DNA of 64,000 bases from SXRF01 sp038043465 (GCA_038043465.1 JBBTBX010000011.1:47797-111796), one strand, 5' to 3'. Positions 1-9,386 are shown, numbered from the stretch's first letter. Program-made: numbers and translations. The notes: a model not told the origin generated them from the letters alone.

Positions 1-440
1 CCATCAAATGCCGCGTATCTATGCTCAAGCTTGGTCAGGATTTTGATGGTATGGGCGTTATGGTCAAACCCGCCATATGGCTTCATAACTTCGCTGAGGG
101 CATCTTCGCCGGCATGGCCAAAAGGCGTATGCCCAAGGTCATGCGCCAGTGCCAAAGCTTCTCCTAAATCCTCATTCAGCCCGAGCGAACGGCACATGGA
201 GCGCGCCAGTTGCGACACTTCAAGGCTATGGGTAAGGCGGGTGCGGTAATGATCCCCCTCGTGATTTACAAAAACCTGAGTTTTATATTCCAGCCTGCGA
301 AAAGCGGTGGAATGGATGATTCGGTCGCGGTCACGCTGGAAAATCGAGCGCGAATTGCTCTCATCCTCAGCATAAAACCGCCCCCGGCTGGCATCAGGAT
401 GGCAGGCATAACCCGCTAAATTAATTGAATGATTGTTCAT
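1..440 (-). CDS. dgt: dGTPase-like HD-domain triphosphohydrolase, partial
   Basis: Hydrolyses dNTPs (classically dGTP) to deoxynucleoside plus triphosphate in the cytoplasm. About 146 N-terminal residues are present; the C-terminus runs off the window edge. The start ATG is at 438-440. Visible are the family opening with conserved Arg/Asp residues (DRDRIIHSTAFRRLEYKTQV), the first HD-domain histidine in RLTHSLEVSQLAR, and the metal-binding block HDLGHTPFGHAGE. In many alphaproteobacteria dgt lies divergent from erpA; here a toxin-antitoxin pair sits between them. Identity of the HD family is secure; exact nucleotide preference is inferred. Confidence 0.9.
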   Translation of the reverse strand, partial: MNNHSINLAGYACHPDASRGRFYAEDESNSRSIFQRDRDRIIHSTAFRRLEYKTQVFVNHEGDHYRTRLTHSLEVSQLARSMCRSLGLNEDLGEALALAHDLGHTPFGHAGEDALSEVMKPYGGFDHNAHTIKILTKLEHRYAAFD

Positions 441-505
441 AGGCTTTTGAAAATAAAGAATTTCATATCATATGGCAAGATATAATAATTGTGGTCGGCG
501 TTATG

Positions 506-826
506 CTACCTTTCAATATCCAGTAAAGTCCACCAATTTTGGGCAGCATGTAACACACGCACAATGGACACTCCTTTACGGCGTGGAAGATAAAATATCA
601 GGAATTTATTAAATTCATTTACATGCCATTTACGCAAGCCTTGTAGCACCGGATGACGCAGCGCAAGCAACGCTCCCATCTTTGGCTGCAGAACAAGAGC
701 ATTAAAACTTTCTTCTGCGTTTTTTAAGAATCTATCGGCAGTGACATCATTTGCATTTTCAGCTAGATATATATAATGCGCAATCAGGTCATGCCTTGCT
801 GCTGACCGATAGAAAATTTTTCCCAT
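506..826 (-). CDS. ParE/RelE-family toxin
   Basis: 106-residue protein with the RelE/ParE fold signature: an N-terminal helical block (RSAARHDLIAHYIYLAE), a central G-L-R-K-W strand, and a C-terminal block (VSIVRVLHAAQNWWTLL). The family inhibits gyrase (ParE) or cleaves mRNA (RelE); the overall pattern is closer to ParE. The start ATG overlaps the stop of the upstream antitoxin by one base (TAATG), showing translational coupling. Together with the next gene it forms a type II toxin-antitoxin module transcribed toward dgt. The cellular target cannot be told from sequence. Confidence 0.82.
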   Translation of the reverse strand: MGKIFYRSAARHDLIAHYIYLAENANDVTADRFLKNAEESFNALVLQPKMGALLALRHPVLQGLRKWHVNEFNKFLIFYLPRRKGVSIVRVLHAAQNWWTLLDIER

Positions 827-1089
827 TAATTTCCGTTCTTCCTAACTTTTCTAATCTTCTTTACAGCTTCTGCACGAATTGTTTGCCACTCCGCCTTAGT
901 TAGAGCAATCTCTTCGCCTTGCAGCCCTTCTAACAACAAAGCTTCAAGCTGGTCTTCGGCTTTACGCTTTTCATCGGCACGGATTAATTCACGCATGTAT
1001 TCACTCACGCTTCCATAGCGTCCCTCAGCAATTTGTCCTTCTACAAACTGCTTAAGTGGCTCCGGTAACGAAATATTCATACTTTCCAT
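826..1089 (-). CDS. ParD-like ribbon-helix-helix antitoxin
   Basis: 87 residues from the ATG at 1089, chosen because an AAGGAG Shine-Dalgarno lies 6 bases upstream. The N-terminus MESMNISLPEPLKQFV followed by EGRYGSVSEYMRELIR is the classic ParD/CopG ribbon-helix-helix; the acidic C-terminal half should wrap the toxin. It neutralises the downstream ParE-like protein and represses its own promoter. Inverted and direct half-sites lie just upstream (1108-1160). A longer TTG-initiated reading from 1143 is possible but unlikely. Confidence 0.85.
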   Translation of the reverse strand: MESMNISLPEPLKQFVEGQIAEGRYGSVSEYMRELIRADEKRKAEDQLEALLLEGLQGEEIALTKAEWQTIRAEAVKKIRKVRKNGN

Positions 1090-1107
1090 TATATTCTCCT
1101 TATGATC

Positions 1108-1160
1108 ATTGCTAATAATGCCATAAATGGCAGTAAATGGCAAGAACTGTCATTAGCAAT
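1108..1160. promoter_or_regulatory. Candidate ParD operator between parD and erpA
   Basis: Outer inverted repeat ATTGCTAAT (1108-1116) / ATTAGCAAT (1152-1160). Inside it TGCCAT/ATGGCA arms (1119-1132) and a direct repeat TAAATGGCA (1124-1132 and 1134-1142). Multiple half-sites directly upstream of an RHH antitoxin are typical of autoregulation. The site also lies upstream of the divergent erpA. Confidence 0.5.
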
Positions 1161-1225
1161 TTATCACTATCGTATTTTGCTAAACCGCTCTTGCAAATTT
1201 GTAGTTTCTGCCCCATATTCACCTT

Positions 1226-1585
1226 ATGGAAACATCATCACAATATGCCTCAAGTTTTTCTCTGACTCCAAGTGCAGCAGAGCGCATCAACTTGCTTAAG
1301 ACCAAAGAGAATAATTCTAACCTGCGTTTCCGCGTCAGCGTAAAGGGTGGCGGCTGCTCCGGTTTTCAATATGAATTTTTTCTCGATGACAAGCAACCAG
1401 ATTCTTCTGACATCATAATTTCTGCCTCCGGTGCCGAAGCCGTGATTGATGACGTATCTATCGGTTTGCTTTCCGGTTCGGTGCTGGATTACACCGAGGA
1501 TTTGGCGCATGCCGGATTTTCAATAAAAAATCCTCAGGCAACAGCAAGCTGCGGTTGCGGCAATAGTTTCTCCATTAATTTATGA
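1226..1585 (+). CDS. erpA: Iron-sulfur cluster insertion protein ErpA/IscA type
   Basis: A-type carrier that delivers Fe-S clusters to apo-proteins. 119 residues with all three conserved cysteines: GGGCSGFQYEF and the C-terminal CGCGNSF. After the first ~12 residues it aligns with HesB/IscA along its full length. Alphaproteobacteria often pair this gene with xthA downstream, as here (gap 40 bases with a hairpin). Whether it is ErpA proper or a generic IscA cannot be fully settled from motifs. Confidence 0.88.
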   Translation: METSSQYASSFSLTPSAAERINLLKTKENNSNLRFRVSVKGGGCSGFQYEFFLDDKQPDSSDIIISASGAEAVIDDVSIGLLSGSVLDYTEDLAHAGFSIKNPQATASCGCGNSFSINL

Positions 1586-1587
1586 GA

Positions 1588-1614
1588 AACAAAATCCACA
1601 TGTGGGATTTTGTT
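1588..1614 (+). terminator. Hairpin between erpA and xthA
   Basis: AACAAAATCC (1588-1597) pairs with GGATTTTGTT (1605-1614); the loop is itself near-palindromic. No long T-run follows, so it could be an mRNA 3' stabiliser or weak attenuator rather than a full terminator. Confidence 0.5.
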
Positions 1615-1625
1615 AGTTACTTTTT

Positions 1626-2414
1626 ATGAGTATCTCCATAGCCACGTGGAATGTAAACTCAATCCGTTCGCGCCTGTCGCATCTGCTCGATTGGTTACGC
1701 AACGACAAACCGGAAATAGTCCTGCTGCAGGAACTCAAATGCACTGATGATGTTTTTCCGGCAATGGAAATTGAAGAGCTTGGCTACAACATCGCCATCT
1801 ACGGTGAAAAAACCTATAACGGCGTTGCCATACTTTCCAAATTTCCAATAAATGACATTGTGCGCGGTCTGCCTGACAATAGCGATGATGCCCACGCCAG
1901 ATATATTGAAGCGGTGGTGAGTCTGCCTAAAACTGCAATCAGGGTTGCTTCGGTTTATGTCCCCAATGGGCAGGATATTTCTTCCGATAAATTTGCGTAT
2001 AAACTGCGCTTTTTAGAAAAGCTGTATGCACACATAAAAACCCTGCTTTCCTATGAAGAAATACTGGTTATTGGTGGTGATTATAACATCGCTCCGGAAG
2101 ATATAGACGTACATGATACCAAGCTATGGGAAGGCAGCGTTCTTACTCATGATGAAGTTCGTAAATACTTCCGCAAAATAACCAACCTTGGGGTTTATGA
2201 TGCTTGCCGTGTTTTAAACCCGACTGGTAAACCTGAATATAGCTGGTGGGATTATCGCGCTAATGCCCTAGCCTCTGATAATGGTCTTCGAATCGACCAT
2301 TTACTGCTTTCATCGCAAGCCGCTGACCGGATTTCTACATACCATGTAAAGAAAGATATTCGTGAACTGGAAAAAGCCTCAGACCACGCGCCGGTGGTTA
2401 TAAGTTTTAGTTAA
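1626..2414 (+). CDS. xthA: Exodeoxyribonuclease III
   Basis: Base-excision-repair AP endonuclease and 3'-5' exonuclease of the EEP superfamily. 262 residues, the usual length. Motifs in order: ATWNVNSIRSRL, LLQELKC (catalytic Glu), GVAILSK, VYVPNG, GGDYNIAPEDIDV, WWDYR, and the terminal catalytic block ASDHAPVV. It follows erpA on the same strand with only a hairpin between and is probably co-transcribed. Confidence 0.95.
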   Translation: MSISIATWNVNSIRSRLSHLLDWLRNDKPEIVLLQELKCTDDVFPAMEIEELGYNIAIYGEKTYNGVAILSKFPINDIVRGLPDNSDDAHARYIEAVVSLPKTAIRVASVYVPNGQDISSDKFAYKLRFLEKLYAHIKTLLSYEEILVIGGDYNIAPEDIDVHDTKLWEGSVLTHDEVRKYFRKITNLGVYDACRVLNPTGKPEYSWWDYRANALASDNGLRIDHLLLSSQAADRISTYHVKKDIRELEKASDHAPVVISFS

Positions 2415-2445
2415 TAGGTAAAAGTCGTATCGAGATTTTAGTGAA

Positions 2446-3837
2446 TCACCATCCGGTTGGAACATTGCCGACTGCCACCTTCACATTATTGCGCCCGCTA
2501 TTCTTAGCGATGTATAACGCTTCATCTGCCCGCTTAATAAATTTCTCTGCGGTGTCTCCCTCTCCTGTCAGGTTTGCGATACCAATGCTGACTGTAAGGT
2601 TAATTGTATTTCTGCTATCATCTATGACAAAAAGAGTCTTCTCAACCAACTCCCGCATACGATTTGCTACACCGAGGGCAGAAGTTGGATCTGTTTCTGG
2701 CATGAGCATTACAAACTCTTCTCCACCAAAACGCGCCGGCAAATCTGTGGCTCGCGCTGCTCTGGTTATTATTGCAGCAAGTTGTTTTAAAACCATATCC
2801 CCAGCGTCATGACCATATGTATCATTTACATTTTTAAAATGATCCATATCCATAATTATCAACGCGAGTTTTTTTGAACTTTTTGTTGCCTGTTTGATCA
2901 TATTGCCCAAGTGGGCATTTAAATAATGTCTGTTATAAAGACCAGTTAAACCATCAGTAAGTGCCATTGATACACTTTTTTGATATTGAGCTTTCAGTTC
3001 ATCCTGATAAAATTTGCGATGAAGCTGGGTGCGTATACGAACAGCCATTTCATTTTTATCAACCGGCACGGTTAGATAATCATTGATACCCATTTCCAGA
3101 GCCTTAAGCATAATATGACGTTCGTCTTCATCAATAAACACTATTATAGGAACATGCCGTGTTTCTTCCTGGCTTTTTATGTAGGAAGCAAGGCGGAGAC
3201 CATCCATTCCGGCAAGTAAGGTACTAACAATAATTACGTCGAAATCACCATTTTTCGCGGTTTCCAAAGCCAGTTCAGGGTCTTCTACCAGAGTTGTTTT
3301 ATATTTCTCGTCAAGCTTTGCCAGAACCTGTTTAGATTGAACGCTATCATCATCAACCAAAAGAATTTTCGCACCAGTAACATCAGCGATAAAATCACTT
3401 TTCTGTTCCGAATCAATACCCATCTGGATGCCTGTCATATTACGTAAGCGCAGCTCATCCAATAAAGTTTTTATTCTTATTAAAGATTTTACGCGGGCAA
3501 ACAACGACACATCGTTTATAGGCTTGGTGATAAAATCATCAGCTCCAGATTCCAGACCTTTCAAGCGGTCAGATTTTTCTGAAAGTGCCGTAACCATAAC
3601 TACGGGTATATGTGCAATCTCAGGGTCAGTTTTGAGTTTTATACAGGTTTCAAAACCATCCATACCAGGCATCATAACATCAAGTAAAATCAAATCAGGT
3701 TTAAATTTTTTGGCTTTTTCAAGTGCTTCAAACCCATCGACTGCAGTGATAACTTTATAGTAATCACTAATCAGCTTTGCTTCTAATAATTTTACGTTTG
3801 CCGGAACGTCATCAACTACTAATATCTGAGCTGTCAT
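2446..3837 (-). CDS. pleD: PleD-type response regulator diguanylate cyclase
   Basis: Makes cyclic di-GMP from two GTP and controls the polar cell cycle in alphaproteobacteria. 463 residues in the REC-REC-GGDEF order. REC1 has D9/D10 and the phospho-acceptor D53 in LLDVMMPGMDGF. In REC2 (about residues 155-270) the acceptor position reads IIVSTLLAG, so the Asp is replaced and it is probably a dimerisation adaptor. The GGDEF domain carries GGEEF and an RATD inhibitory I-site five residues before it. It starts 6 bases after divK, so divK-pleD form an operon as in Caulobacter. Confidence 0.95.
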   Translation of the reverse strand: MTAQILVVDDVPANVKLLEAKLISDYYKVITAVDGFEALEKAKKFKPDLILLDVMMPGMDGFETCIKLKTDPEIAHIPVVMVTALSEKSDRLKGLESGADDFITKPINDVSLFARVKSLIRIKTLLDELRLRNMTGIQMGIDSEQKSDFIADVTGAKILLVDDDSVQSKQVLAKLDEKYKTTLVEDPELALETAKNGDFDVIIVSTLLAGMDGLRLASYIKSQEETRHVPIIVFIDEDERHIMLKALEMGINDYLTVPVDKNEMAVRIRTQLHRKFYQDELKAQYQKSVSMALTDGLTGLYNRHYLNAHLGNMIKQATKSSKKLALIIMDMDHFKNVNDTYGHDAGDMVLKQLAAIITRAARATDLPARFGGEEFVMLMPETDPTSALGVANRMRELVEKTLFVIDDSRNTINLTVSIGIANLTGEGDTAEKFIKRADEALYIAKNSGRNNVKVAVGNVPTGW

Positions 3838-3843
3838 AAAATT

Positions 3844-4224
3844 TTACAACACTTCCTTTTCGCCCAGAAACCTTCTTACAGTGTTAAGAAATGGTTGGAT
3901 GGAGATAGGCTTAGAAATATACGCCTCACATCCTGCGGATAAGATTTTTTCTTCGTCATCTTTCATCGCAAAAGCGGTAACCGCTATTATGGGAATGCTA
4001 CTTATTGATTCATCAGCTTTCAGTCTACGAGTAACATCCAGCCCTGAAATTTCCGGTAATTGTATATCCATTAACACAAGATCCGGACGCTCATTGCGGG
4101 TAAGCATAATAGCTTCGAGACCATCTTTTGTTTCCAGAGTTTCATAGCCGTGTGCAGCCAGAAGATCTCTAAACAATTTGAGATTCAGGTCGTTGTCTTC
4201 AACAATCAATATTCTTTTTTTCAT
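3844..4224 (-). CDS. divK: Single-domain response regulator DivK
   Basis: 126-residue stand-alone receiver controlling asymmetric division kinases in alphaproteobacteria. Acidic pocket (E9, D10), phospho-acceptor D53 in VLMDIQLPEISG, Thr/Ala switch at VTAFAM, and Lys in SKPISIQ. Length, residue numbering and coupling to pleD match Caulobacter DivK. No output domain. Confidence 0.93.
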   Translation of the reverse strand: MKKRILIVEDNDLNLKLFRDLLAAHGYETLETKDGLEAIMLTRNERPDLVLMDIQLPEISGLDVTRRLKADESISSIPIIAVTAFAMKDDEEKILSAGCEAYISKPISIQPFLNTVRRFLGEKEVL

Positions 4225-4462
4225 ATACTGTATAAGCGAAATGATTCCCGATATGTAATTGTTACATCCAAAGACTTAACAAACCACTAACTTGAAGAAT
4301 TTTTATGAAAAAAATAATATAATTATATATATTAATTAATATATTAACGTATTTTAAATATTTGATTTTCCTCTGCTATTGGTATTTATGATATTTTATT
4401 AGAAAAATCAATCAGTTAAACATATCGCTGTTGACATCTTCTCACAACTCAGCACTCACAAC
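4225..4462. other. Intergenic region between divK and serA
   Basis: Very AT-rich stretch with no credible gene; it must hold the divK promoter. The far end (about 4434-4462) contains a near direct repetition CACAACTCAG twice, one of the word-like spacers seen at several junctions here. Confidence 0.6.
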
Positions 4463-6037
4463 TCAGAACTCAAGCAACTTCACCTGCTTCACGCTCGGAA
4501 GCTTGCCAATTTCTGCCAGCACTTCTTGAGAAACGGACTGATCAACTTCTACCAGCGCAATTGCTTCGCTGCCAGCTTCGTTGCGTCCTAGATGGAAATA
4601 AGCAATATTGATTCCATTTTTGCCGAGCAAAGTACCAAGGCTACCGATAAATCCTGGTTTATCATCATTATTCACATACAGGGTTTTTGTCCCCAAGCCA
4701 GCTTCCAATTTAATGCCGTTTACTTCCACAATACGTGGTTTGTCAGCAAACAAAGTTCCAGCTACAGTACGTGTGCGCTTTTCAGTAACCACAGTGATGC
4801 GAATCAAGGTTTGGTAATCCCCTGCCCGTTCATGGCTGGTAGCAGAAACTTCAATCCCACGCTCAGTAGCGATCACAGGCGCATTCACCATATTCACACC
4901 CTCGATAAGCGGTGAGAGCAAACCTTTAAGCGCAACAGCAGTCAGCGGTTTAGTGTTTAGTTTTCCGGCCTTGCCTTCATAATCAATCTTTACCTGCTTC
5001 AGCCCTGTTTCGGTAAGCTGTCCAGCGAAGCTTCCAAGTTGGTCAGCTAACTGTAAGTAAGGCTTCAGCTTTGCTGCATCTTCCGCTGACATGGAAGGAA
5101 TGTTTAGTGCATTAGTAACAGCACCGGTGGTCAAATAATCTGACATTTGTTCGGCAACTTGAACTGCAACATTTTCTTGCGCTTCTGCGGTCGATGCTCC
5201 CAGATGCGGAGTGCAAATAACCTGTGGCATACCGAACAGTATATTTGTTTTTGCCGGCTCTTCTTCGAACACGTCAAACGCCGCACCCGCAACTTGCCCG
5301 CTTTCGATCGCAGCTTTAATATCCGCCTCATTCACCAGCCCACCACGCGCGCAGTTAATAACCCGCACTCCTTTTTTGCATTTAGCCAATGAATCTTTAT
5401 TCAGGATATTTTTTGTGCCTTCGGTAAGTGGTGTATGTAGAGTTATAAAATCAGCGCGTTTGAGCAACTCATCAAGTTCTACTTTTTCAATATGGAGTGC
5501 TTCAGCCCGTTCTTTGGAAAGGAATGGGTCATAAGCCACCACTCGCATTTTTAGCCCCTGCGCGCGGTCGGCAACTATTGAACCGATATTCCCCGCACCA
5601 ATCAAACCCAGAGTTTTACCAGCTAATTCTACACCCATGAACCCATTTTTTTCCCATTTACCGGCATGGGTAGAGCTATTAGCCTGTGGAATCTGCCGCG
5701 CCAATGACATCATCAGCGAAATTGTATGTTCAGCAGTGGTTACAGAATTACCAAAAGGCGTATTCATCACCACCACACCGCTTGCAGTAGCCGCCGGAAT
5801 ATCAACGTTATCAACCCCAATACCTGCGCGCCCGATAACTTTTAATTTCTTGCCAGCTTTGATAAGCTCTGCAGTAGCCTTAGTTGCTGAACGCACCGCC
5901 AGACCGTCATATTCACCAATGATTTTGAGTATTTCTTCAGGCGATAAGCCCGTCTTAACATCAGCCTCCACCCCGCGTTGCTTGAAAACGTCAATGGCTT
6001 GTGTGGATAATTTATCGGCAATCAGAACTTTTGGCAT
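4463..6037 (-). CDS. serA: D-3-phosphoglycerate dehydrogenase
   Basis: First step of serine synthesis, oxidising 3-phosphoglycerate with NAD. 524 residues, the long type with an allosteric-substrate-binding domain and C-terminal ACT domain (last ~75 residues, starting TLYVNNDDKPGFIGSLG). Rossmann motif GLIGAGNIGSIVA near residue 145; catalytic Arg in INCARGGLVNE and His in TPHLGAST. The start ATG has an AAGGAAA Shine-Dalgarno. It lies just after serC on the same strand, giving serC-serA. Confidence 0.96.
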   Translation of the reverse strand: MPKVLIADKLSTQAIDVFKQRGVEADVKTGLSPEEILKIIGEYDGLAVRSATKATAELIKAGKKLKVIGRAGIGVDNVDIPAATASGVVVMNTPFGNSVTTAEHTISLMMSLARQIPQANSSTHAGKWEKNGFMGVELAGKTLGLIGAGNIGSIVADRAQGLKMRVVAYDPFLSKERAEALHIEKVELDELLKRADFITLHTPLTEGTKNILNKDSLAKCKKGVRVINCARGGLVNEADIKAAIESGQVAGAAFDVFEEEPAKTNILFGMPQVICTPHLGASTAEAQENVAVQVAEQMSDYLTTGAVTNALNIPSMSAEDAAKLKPYLQLADQLGSFAGQLTETGLKQVKIDYEGKAGKLNTKPLTAVALKGLLSPLIEGVNMVNAPVIATERGIEVSATSHERAGDYQTLIRITVVTEKRTRTVAGTLFADKPRIVEVNGIKLEAGLGTKTLYVNNDDKPGFIGSLGTLLGKNGINIAYFHLGRNEAGSEAIALVEVDQSVSQEVLAEIGKLPSVKQVKLLEF

Positions 6038-6098
6038 ATTTATTTTCCTTACTTTTTCTTGGGGATAATAATGGTTGGTTACTAGTTGCTAGTTGTCA

Positions 6099-6124
6099 GT
6101 TACTGGTAACTAGTAACCAGTAAC
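6099..6124. repeat. Imperfect palindrome between serC and serA
   Basis: A 26-bp near-perfect palindrome beginning GTTACTGGTAAC and ending GTAACCAGTAAC, preceded by related words (GGTTACTAGTTGCTAG). It may work as a hairpin between the two serine genes, and belongs with the word-like spacers described in the findings. Confidence 0.55.
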
Positions 6125-6133
6125 TCATAACTT

Positions 6134-7297
6134 TTACGCTGCTTTCGCCTCGCTGTTTTTCACTTCATTCCATGCATAATCGAGCCATGGCAGAAGTTTT
6201 TCAATATCTGAGGTTTCCACCGTTGCACCGCCCCATATACGAATTCCGGCAGGAGCGTCACGATACGCGCCGATGTCATAGGCAACGCCTTCTTTTTCAA
6301 GGATAGATGCAATCTTTTTTGCCGCTTCTGCTTGAGCATCAGCACCTAACGAAGTAAACCAACTATCAGTTATTTTAAGGCAAATAGATGTGCAGGAAAT
6401 GGTATTTTTATCTTCCGCTAAAAACGCCGCCCAATTTGATTTGGCAACCCAACCTGCGATAGCTGCAAGGTTAGCTTCCGAACGCTTGATAAGCCCTTTA
6501 ATTCCACCAACAGACTCACTCCATTTTAGCGCATCAATCTGGTCTTCTACACAAAGCATAGATGGCGTATTGATGGTTTCTCCTTTGAAAATTCCATCAA
6601 TCAATTTTCCAGCTTTTGTCATCTGGAAAATCTTTGGCAGCGGCCAAGCCGGTGTATAACTTTGCAGGCGTTCTACAGCGCGTGGCGATAGCGCAATCAT
6701 TCCGTGCGCGGCTTCTCCACCCAGAACTTTCTGCCACGACCAGGTAACAACATCCAGCTTATCCCACGGCATATCCATAGCAAATACCGCCGAAGTCGCA
6801 TCACAAATCGCAAGCCCTTCACGATTAGCAGGAATCCAGTCACCATTCGGCACGCGTACACCTGAAGTCGTGCCGTTCCAAGTAAATACAACATCCCTAT
6901 TCCAATCGACTTTGGTGAGGTCAGGAAGTTTGCCGTAATCGGCTTTGTATATATTCAGGTCGGTTAGTCTTAGTTGATTTTTGCAATCAGCACCCCAGCC
7001 AGCACCAAAACTTTCCCACGCCAAAATATCCACACCGCGCGCGCCAAGCAACGACCACATCGCCATTTCAATCGCCCCAGTATCAGAGGCAGGAACAATA
7101 CCCAGAAGATAATTATCTGGCATACCCAATATCTTTTTGCTGCGGTCAATCACTTCCGCCAGCTTATTCTTTCCAAGTTTGGCGCGGTGCGAGCGACCAA
7201 GCGCGGCATCTTTCAGCGCATCAAACGACCAGCCCGGACGTTTGGCGCAAGGACCAGAAGAAAAACAATTATTTAACGGTTTAGATGTTGGTTTCAT
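6134..7297 (-). CDS. serC: Phosphoserine aminotransferase
   Basis: PLP enzyme converting 3-phosphohydroxypyruvate to phosphoserine. 387 residues from the ATG at 7297, chosen over an in-frame TTG two codons earlier because AGGAAT lies 7 bases upstream. Shows FSSGPCAKRPGW, the TWNGTTSGVRVPNG loop, and the PLP lysine in WSWQKVLGGEAAHG. This is the Methanosarcina/alphaproteobacterial-type SerC (NGTTSGV) rather than the E. coli type. Followed by serA. Confidence 0.94.
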   Translation of the reverse strand: MKPTSKPLNNCFSSGPCAKRPGWSFDALKDAALGRSHRAKLGKNKLAEVIDRSKKILGMPDNYLLGIVPASDTGAIEMAMWSLLGARGVDILAWESFGAGWGADCKNQLRLTDLNIYKADYGKLPDLTKVDWNRDVVFTWNGTTSGVRVPNGDWIPANREGLAICDATSAVFAMDMPWDKLDVVTWSWQKVLGGEAAHGMIALSPRAVERLQSYTPAWPLPKIFQMTKAGKLIDGIFKGETINTPSMLCVEDQIDALKWSESVGGIKGLIKRSEANLAAIAGWVAKSNWAAFLAEDKNTISCTSICLKITDSWFTSLGADAQAEAAKKIASILEKEGVAYDIGAYRDAPAGIRIWGGATVETSDIEKLLPWLDYAWNEVKNSEAKAA

Positions 7298-7323
7298 TAG
7301 CAATATTCCTTATTATTGTTACT

Positions 7324-7405
7324 CGTCATTGCGACCCCGCACTTGTTGCGGGGGAAGCAATCCAGCAAAAAAAGTGGATTACCGTGCCTTCGGCTCGCAA
7401 TGACG
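7324..7405. repeat. Dispersed palindromic repeat, copy 1
   Basis: Terminal arms CGTCATTGCGA (7324-7334) / TCGCAATGACG (7395-7405) with inner GAAGCAATCCAG-like sequence. Same family as the copies at 14773, 25732, 29153 and 37203. Confidence 0.85.
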
Positions 7406-7434
7406 GAAATTCAACTAATATCTAGCGACATTTT

Positions 7435-8181
7435 TTATGGCTGGCAAAGGGTTTTTACTGCCTCACACATCATATTTAACTGCTCTGGCTCGGAAAGGCG
7501 GTGATTGCCGTCCTTAACAAGGGTGAGCCTAGAATTTTTTGAGGTAATAAGCTGCAAAAGTTTGGTGGAAACCTGCCACGGGACATCCTCGTCATTAGTC
7601 CCATGTAGCAAGCGAACCGGCATATCCAGCTTTATTTCCTTATCCAGAAGCAGGTGGTTTCTAGCTTCTTCTATCAATCTCAGAGTGATAGGGTACGGTT
7701 CTTCACCATAACAAGATGGCGCGTAATATACGCCTTCCTTCTGTAAAATTTCCTTTTGCTCGCCGTTTAACCGTTCCCATATCAGTTTTTCCGTAAAATC
7801 CGGCGCGGATGCAATCCCTGCAAATCCTGCTACTTTCTCACGTCTTTCTAATGCACAAAGCAAAGCAATCCAAGCCCCCATGCTGGAACCGACCAAAATA
7901 TTATTCTCTGCTCCAAGTTTGTCTATGACCGCCAGCGCATCATCCTTCCAAGCCCCGATAGTTCCTTCCTGAAACTTGCCGGAAGATTTCCCATGTCCGG
8001 TATAGTCAAAACGGATAAAACGCTGCCCCCGCTCTTTACAACTGGCTTCGAGTGCAGTAGCTTTTGAGCCTGTCATATCTGACTTAAACCCACCCATAAA
8101 TATAACGCAGGGAAGCGTTCCTTCAGTTAAAACATAAGCTAGGCGATGATTATCAGCTAATTCAAGAAAAGATGGTTGCAT
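7435..8181 (-). CDS. Alpha/beta hydrolase
   Basis: 248-residue serine hydrolase. Nucleophile elbow GSSMGAW (Ser about residue 99), acidic residue in HGTNDEDVPW, and catalytic His in KDGNHRLSEP, a complete triad. The sequence FDYTGHGKSSG is typical of the ABHD10-like/putative thioesterase group. Substrate unknown. No signal peptide. It stands alone between the serC promoter region and a divergent glycosyltransferase. Confidence 0.8.
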   Translation of the reverse strand: MQPSFLELADNHRLAYVLTEGTLPCVIFMGGFKSDMTGSKATALEASCKERGQRFIRFDYTGHGKSSGKFQEGTIGAWKDDALAVIDKLGAENNILVGSSMGAWIALLCALERREKVAGFAGIASAPDFTEKLIWERLNGEQKEILQKEGVYYAPSCYGEEPYPITLRLIEEARNHLLLDKEIKLDMPVRLLHGTNDEDVPWQVSTKLLQLITSKNSRLTLVKDGNHRLSEPEQLNMMCEAVKTLCQP

Positions 8182-8239
8182 ATACTCTCATTTATATGTT
8201 TTTATGTGATAAATCATACAAGTCATAATAAATAAGCCC

Positions 8240-9376
8240 ATGAATTACAAGCCACCTGTGATATTACAAGTTTTACCAGAACTACGCAGCGGCGGTGTAG
8301 AGCGTGGGACTATCGAAATTGCCAGTGCTATAGTTAAAGCTGGCGGAAAATCAATGGTAGCATCTTCCGGCGGGCCCATGACCAGCCAGTTGCAAAAGAT
8401 AGGCGCAACTCATATTCAATTACCACTTGCCAGCAAAAATCCAATTATTATGTGGATAAATTCACTGAGGCTTGCCCATATAATTCGTAAACATAAAATA
8501 GATATAATACACGCCCGCTCTCGTGCACCCGCATGGAGCGCATGGTTAGCAGCGCGAAAAACCGGATGTCATTTTGTCACCACATTTCATGGAACTTATG
8601 GGCTGAAAGGTAAATATAAAAAGCAATATAACAGCATAATGACAAGGGGCGAGAGAGTTATTGCCGTTTCACATTTCATTGCTAATCACATACAGGAAAA
8701 TTATGAAATAGACCCACAAAAATTACGTATTATTCATCGTGGCGTTGACTTAAACCTCTTTAATCCTGGGAGACATTCTACTGGGCATATGATTGAATTA
8801 ACCAGCGAATGGCGATTACCGGAAGAATATCCGGTGATTCTTTTTCCCGGTCGTTTTGCCCGCTGGAAAGGGCAGGAAATATTCGTTAAAGCCCTTGCCC
8901 GCATGTCACACCGCAATTTCTTCGCAGTTATTCTTGGTGATGATAAAGGGCATGAATCATACCGCGAGGAAATCGAGAAACTCATTATGGATTCTGATCT
9001 TGGCGGTCACGTCCGTATTGCTAGACATACGCATCATATAACCGAAGCATATATGTTGGCAAAATTAGTAGTTGCCACTTCTATTGAGCCGGAAGCCTTT
9101 GGCAGGGTTGTGTTAGAGGCGCAGGCAATGGGTAAACCGGTGATAGCAACCAATCATGGTGGGCCTCAGGAAACGGTAATTGATAAGGAAACCGGTCTGC
9201 TTATTGCGCCGGGTGATGCGGAGGCTCTGGCAGAAGCTATTGAGAGTGTGCTTGCCATGCCCGATGATTTACAAAAACAGGTAGAGCGCGATGCAATGGC
9301 GAATGCCCAGTTATTTTCATTGGAAAAAATGTGTGATCAGACTATTCGTGTTTATCTTGAATTGCTTAATCTATAG
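8240..9376 (+). CDS. Glycosyltransferase family 4
   Basis: 378-residue GT-B enzyme of the WaaG/PimB type. N-terminal acceptor domain begins LPELRSGGVERGTIEIA; C-terminal nucleotide-sugar domain has FPGRFARWKGQE and the EX7E block (EPEAFGRVVLEAQAMG). Likely acts on a cell-surface glycan such as LPS at the inner membrane, but donor and acceptor cannot be read from sequence. The next gene starts 10 bases on, suggesting co-transcription. Confidence 0.86.
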   Translation: MNYKPPVILQVLPELRSGGVERGTIEIASAIVKAGGKSMVASSGGPMTSQLQKIGATHIQLPLASKNPIIMWINSLRLAHIIRKHKIDIIHARSRAPAWSAWLAARKTGCHFVTTFHGTYGLKGKYKKQYNSIMTRGERVIAVSHFIANHIQENYEIDPQKLRIIHRGVDLNLFNPGRHSTGHMIELTSEWRLPEEYPVILFPGRFARWKGQEIFVKALARMSHRNFFAVILGDDKGHESYREEIEKLIMDSDLGGHVRIARHTHHITEAYMLAKLVVATSIEPEAFGRVVLEAQAMGKPVIATNHGGPQETVIDKETGLLIAPGDAEALAEAIESVLAMPDDLQKQVERDAMANAQLFSLEKMCDQTIRVYLELLNL

Positions 9377-9386
9377 GAGAAGGATA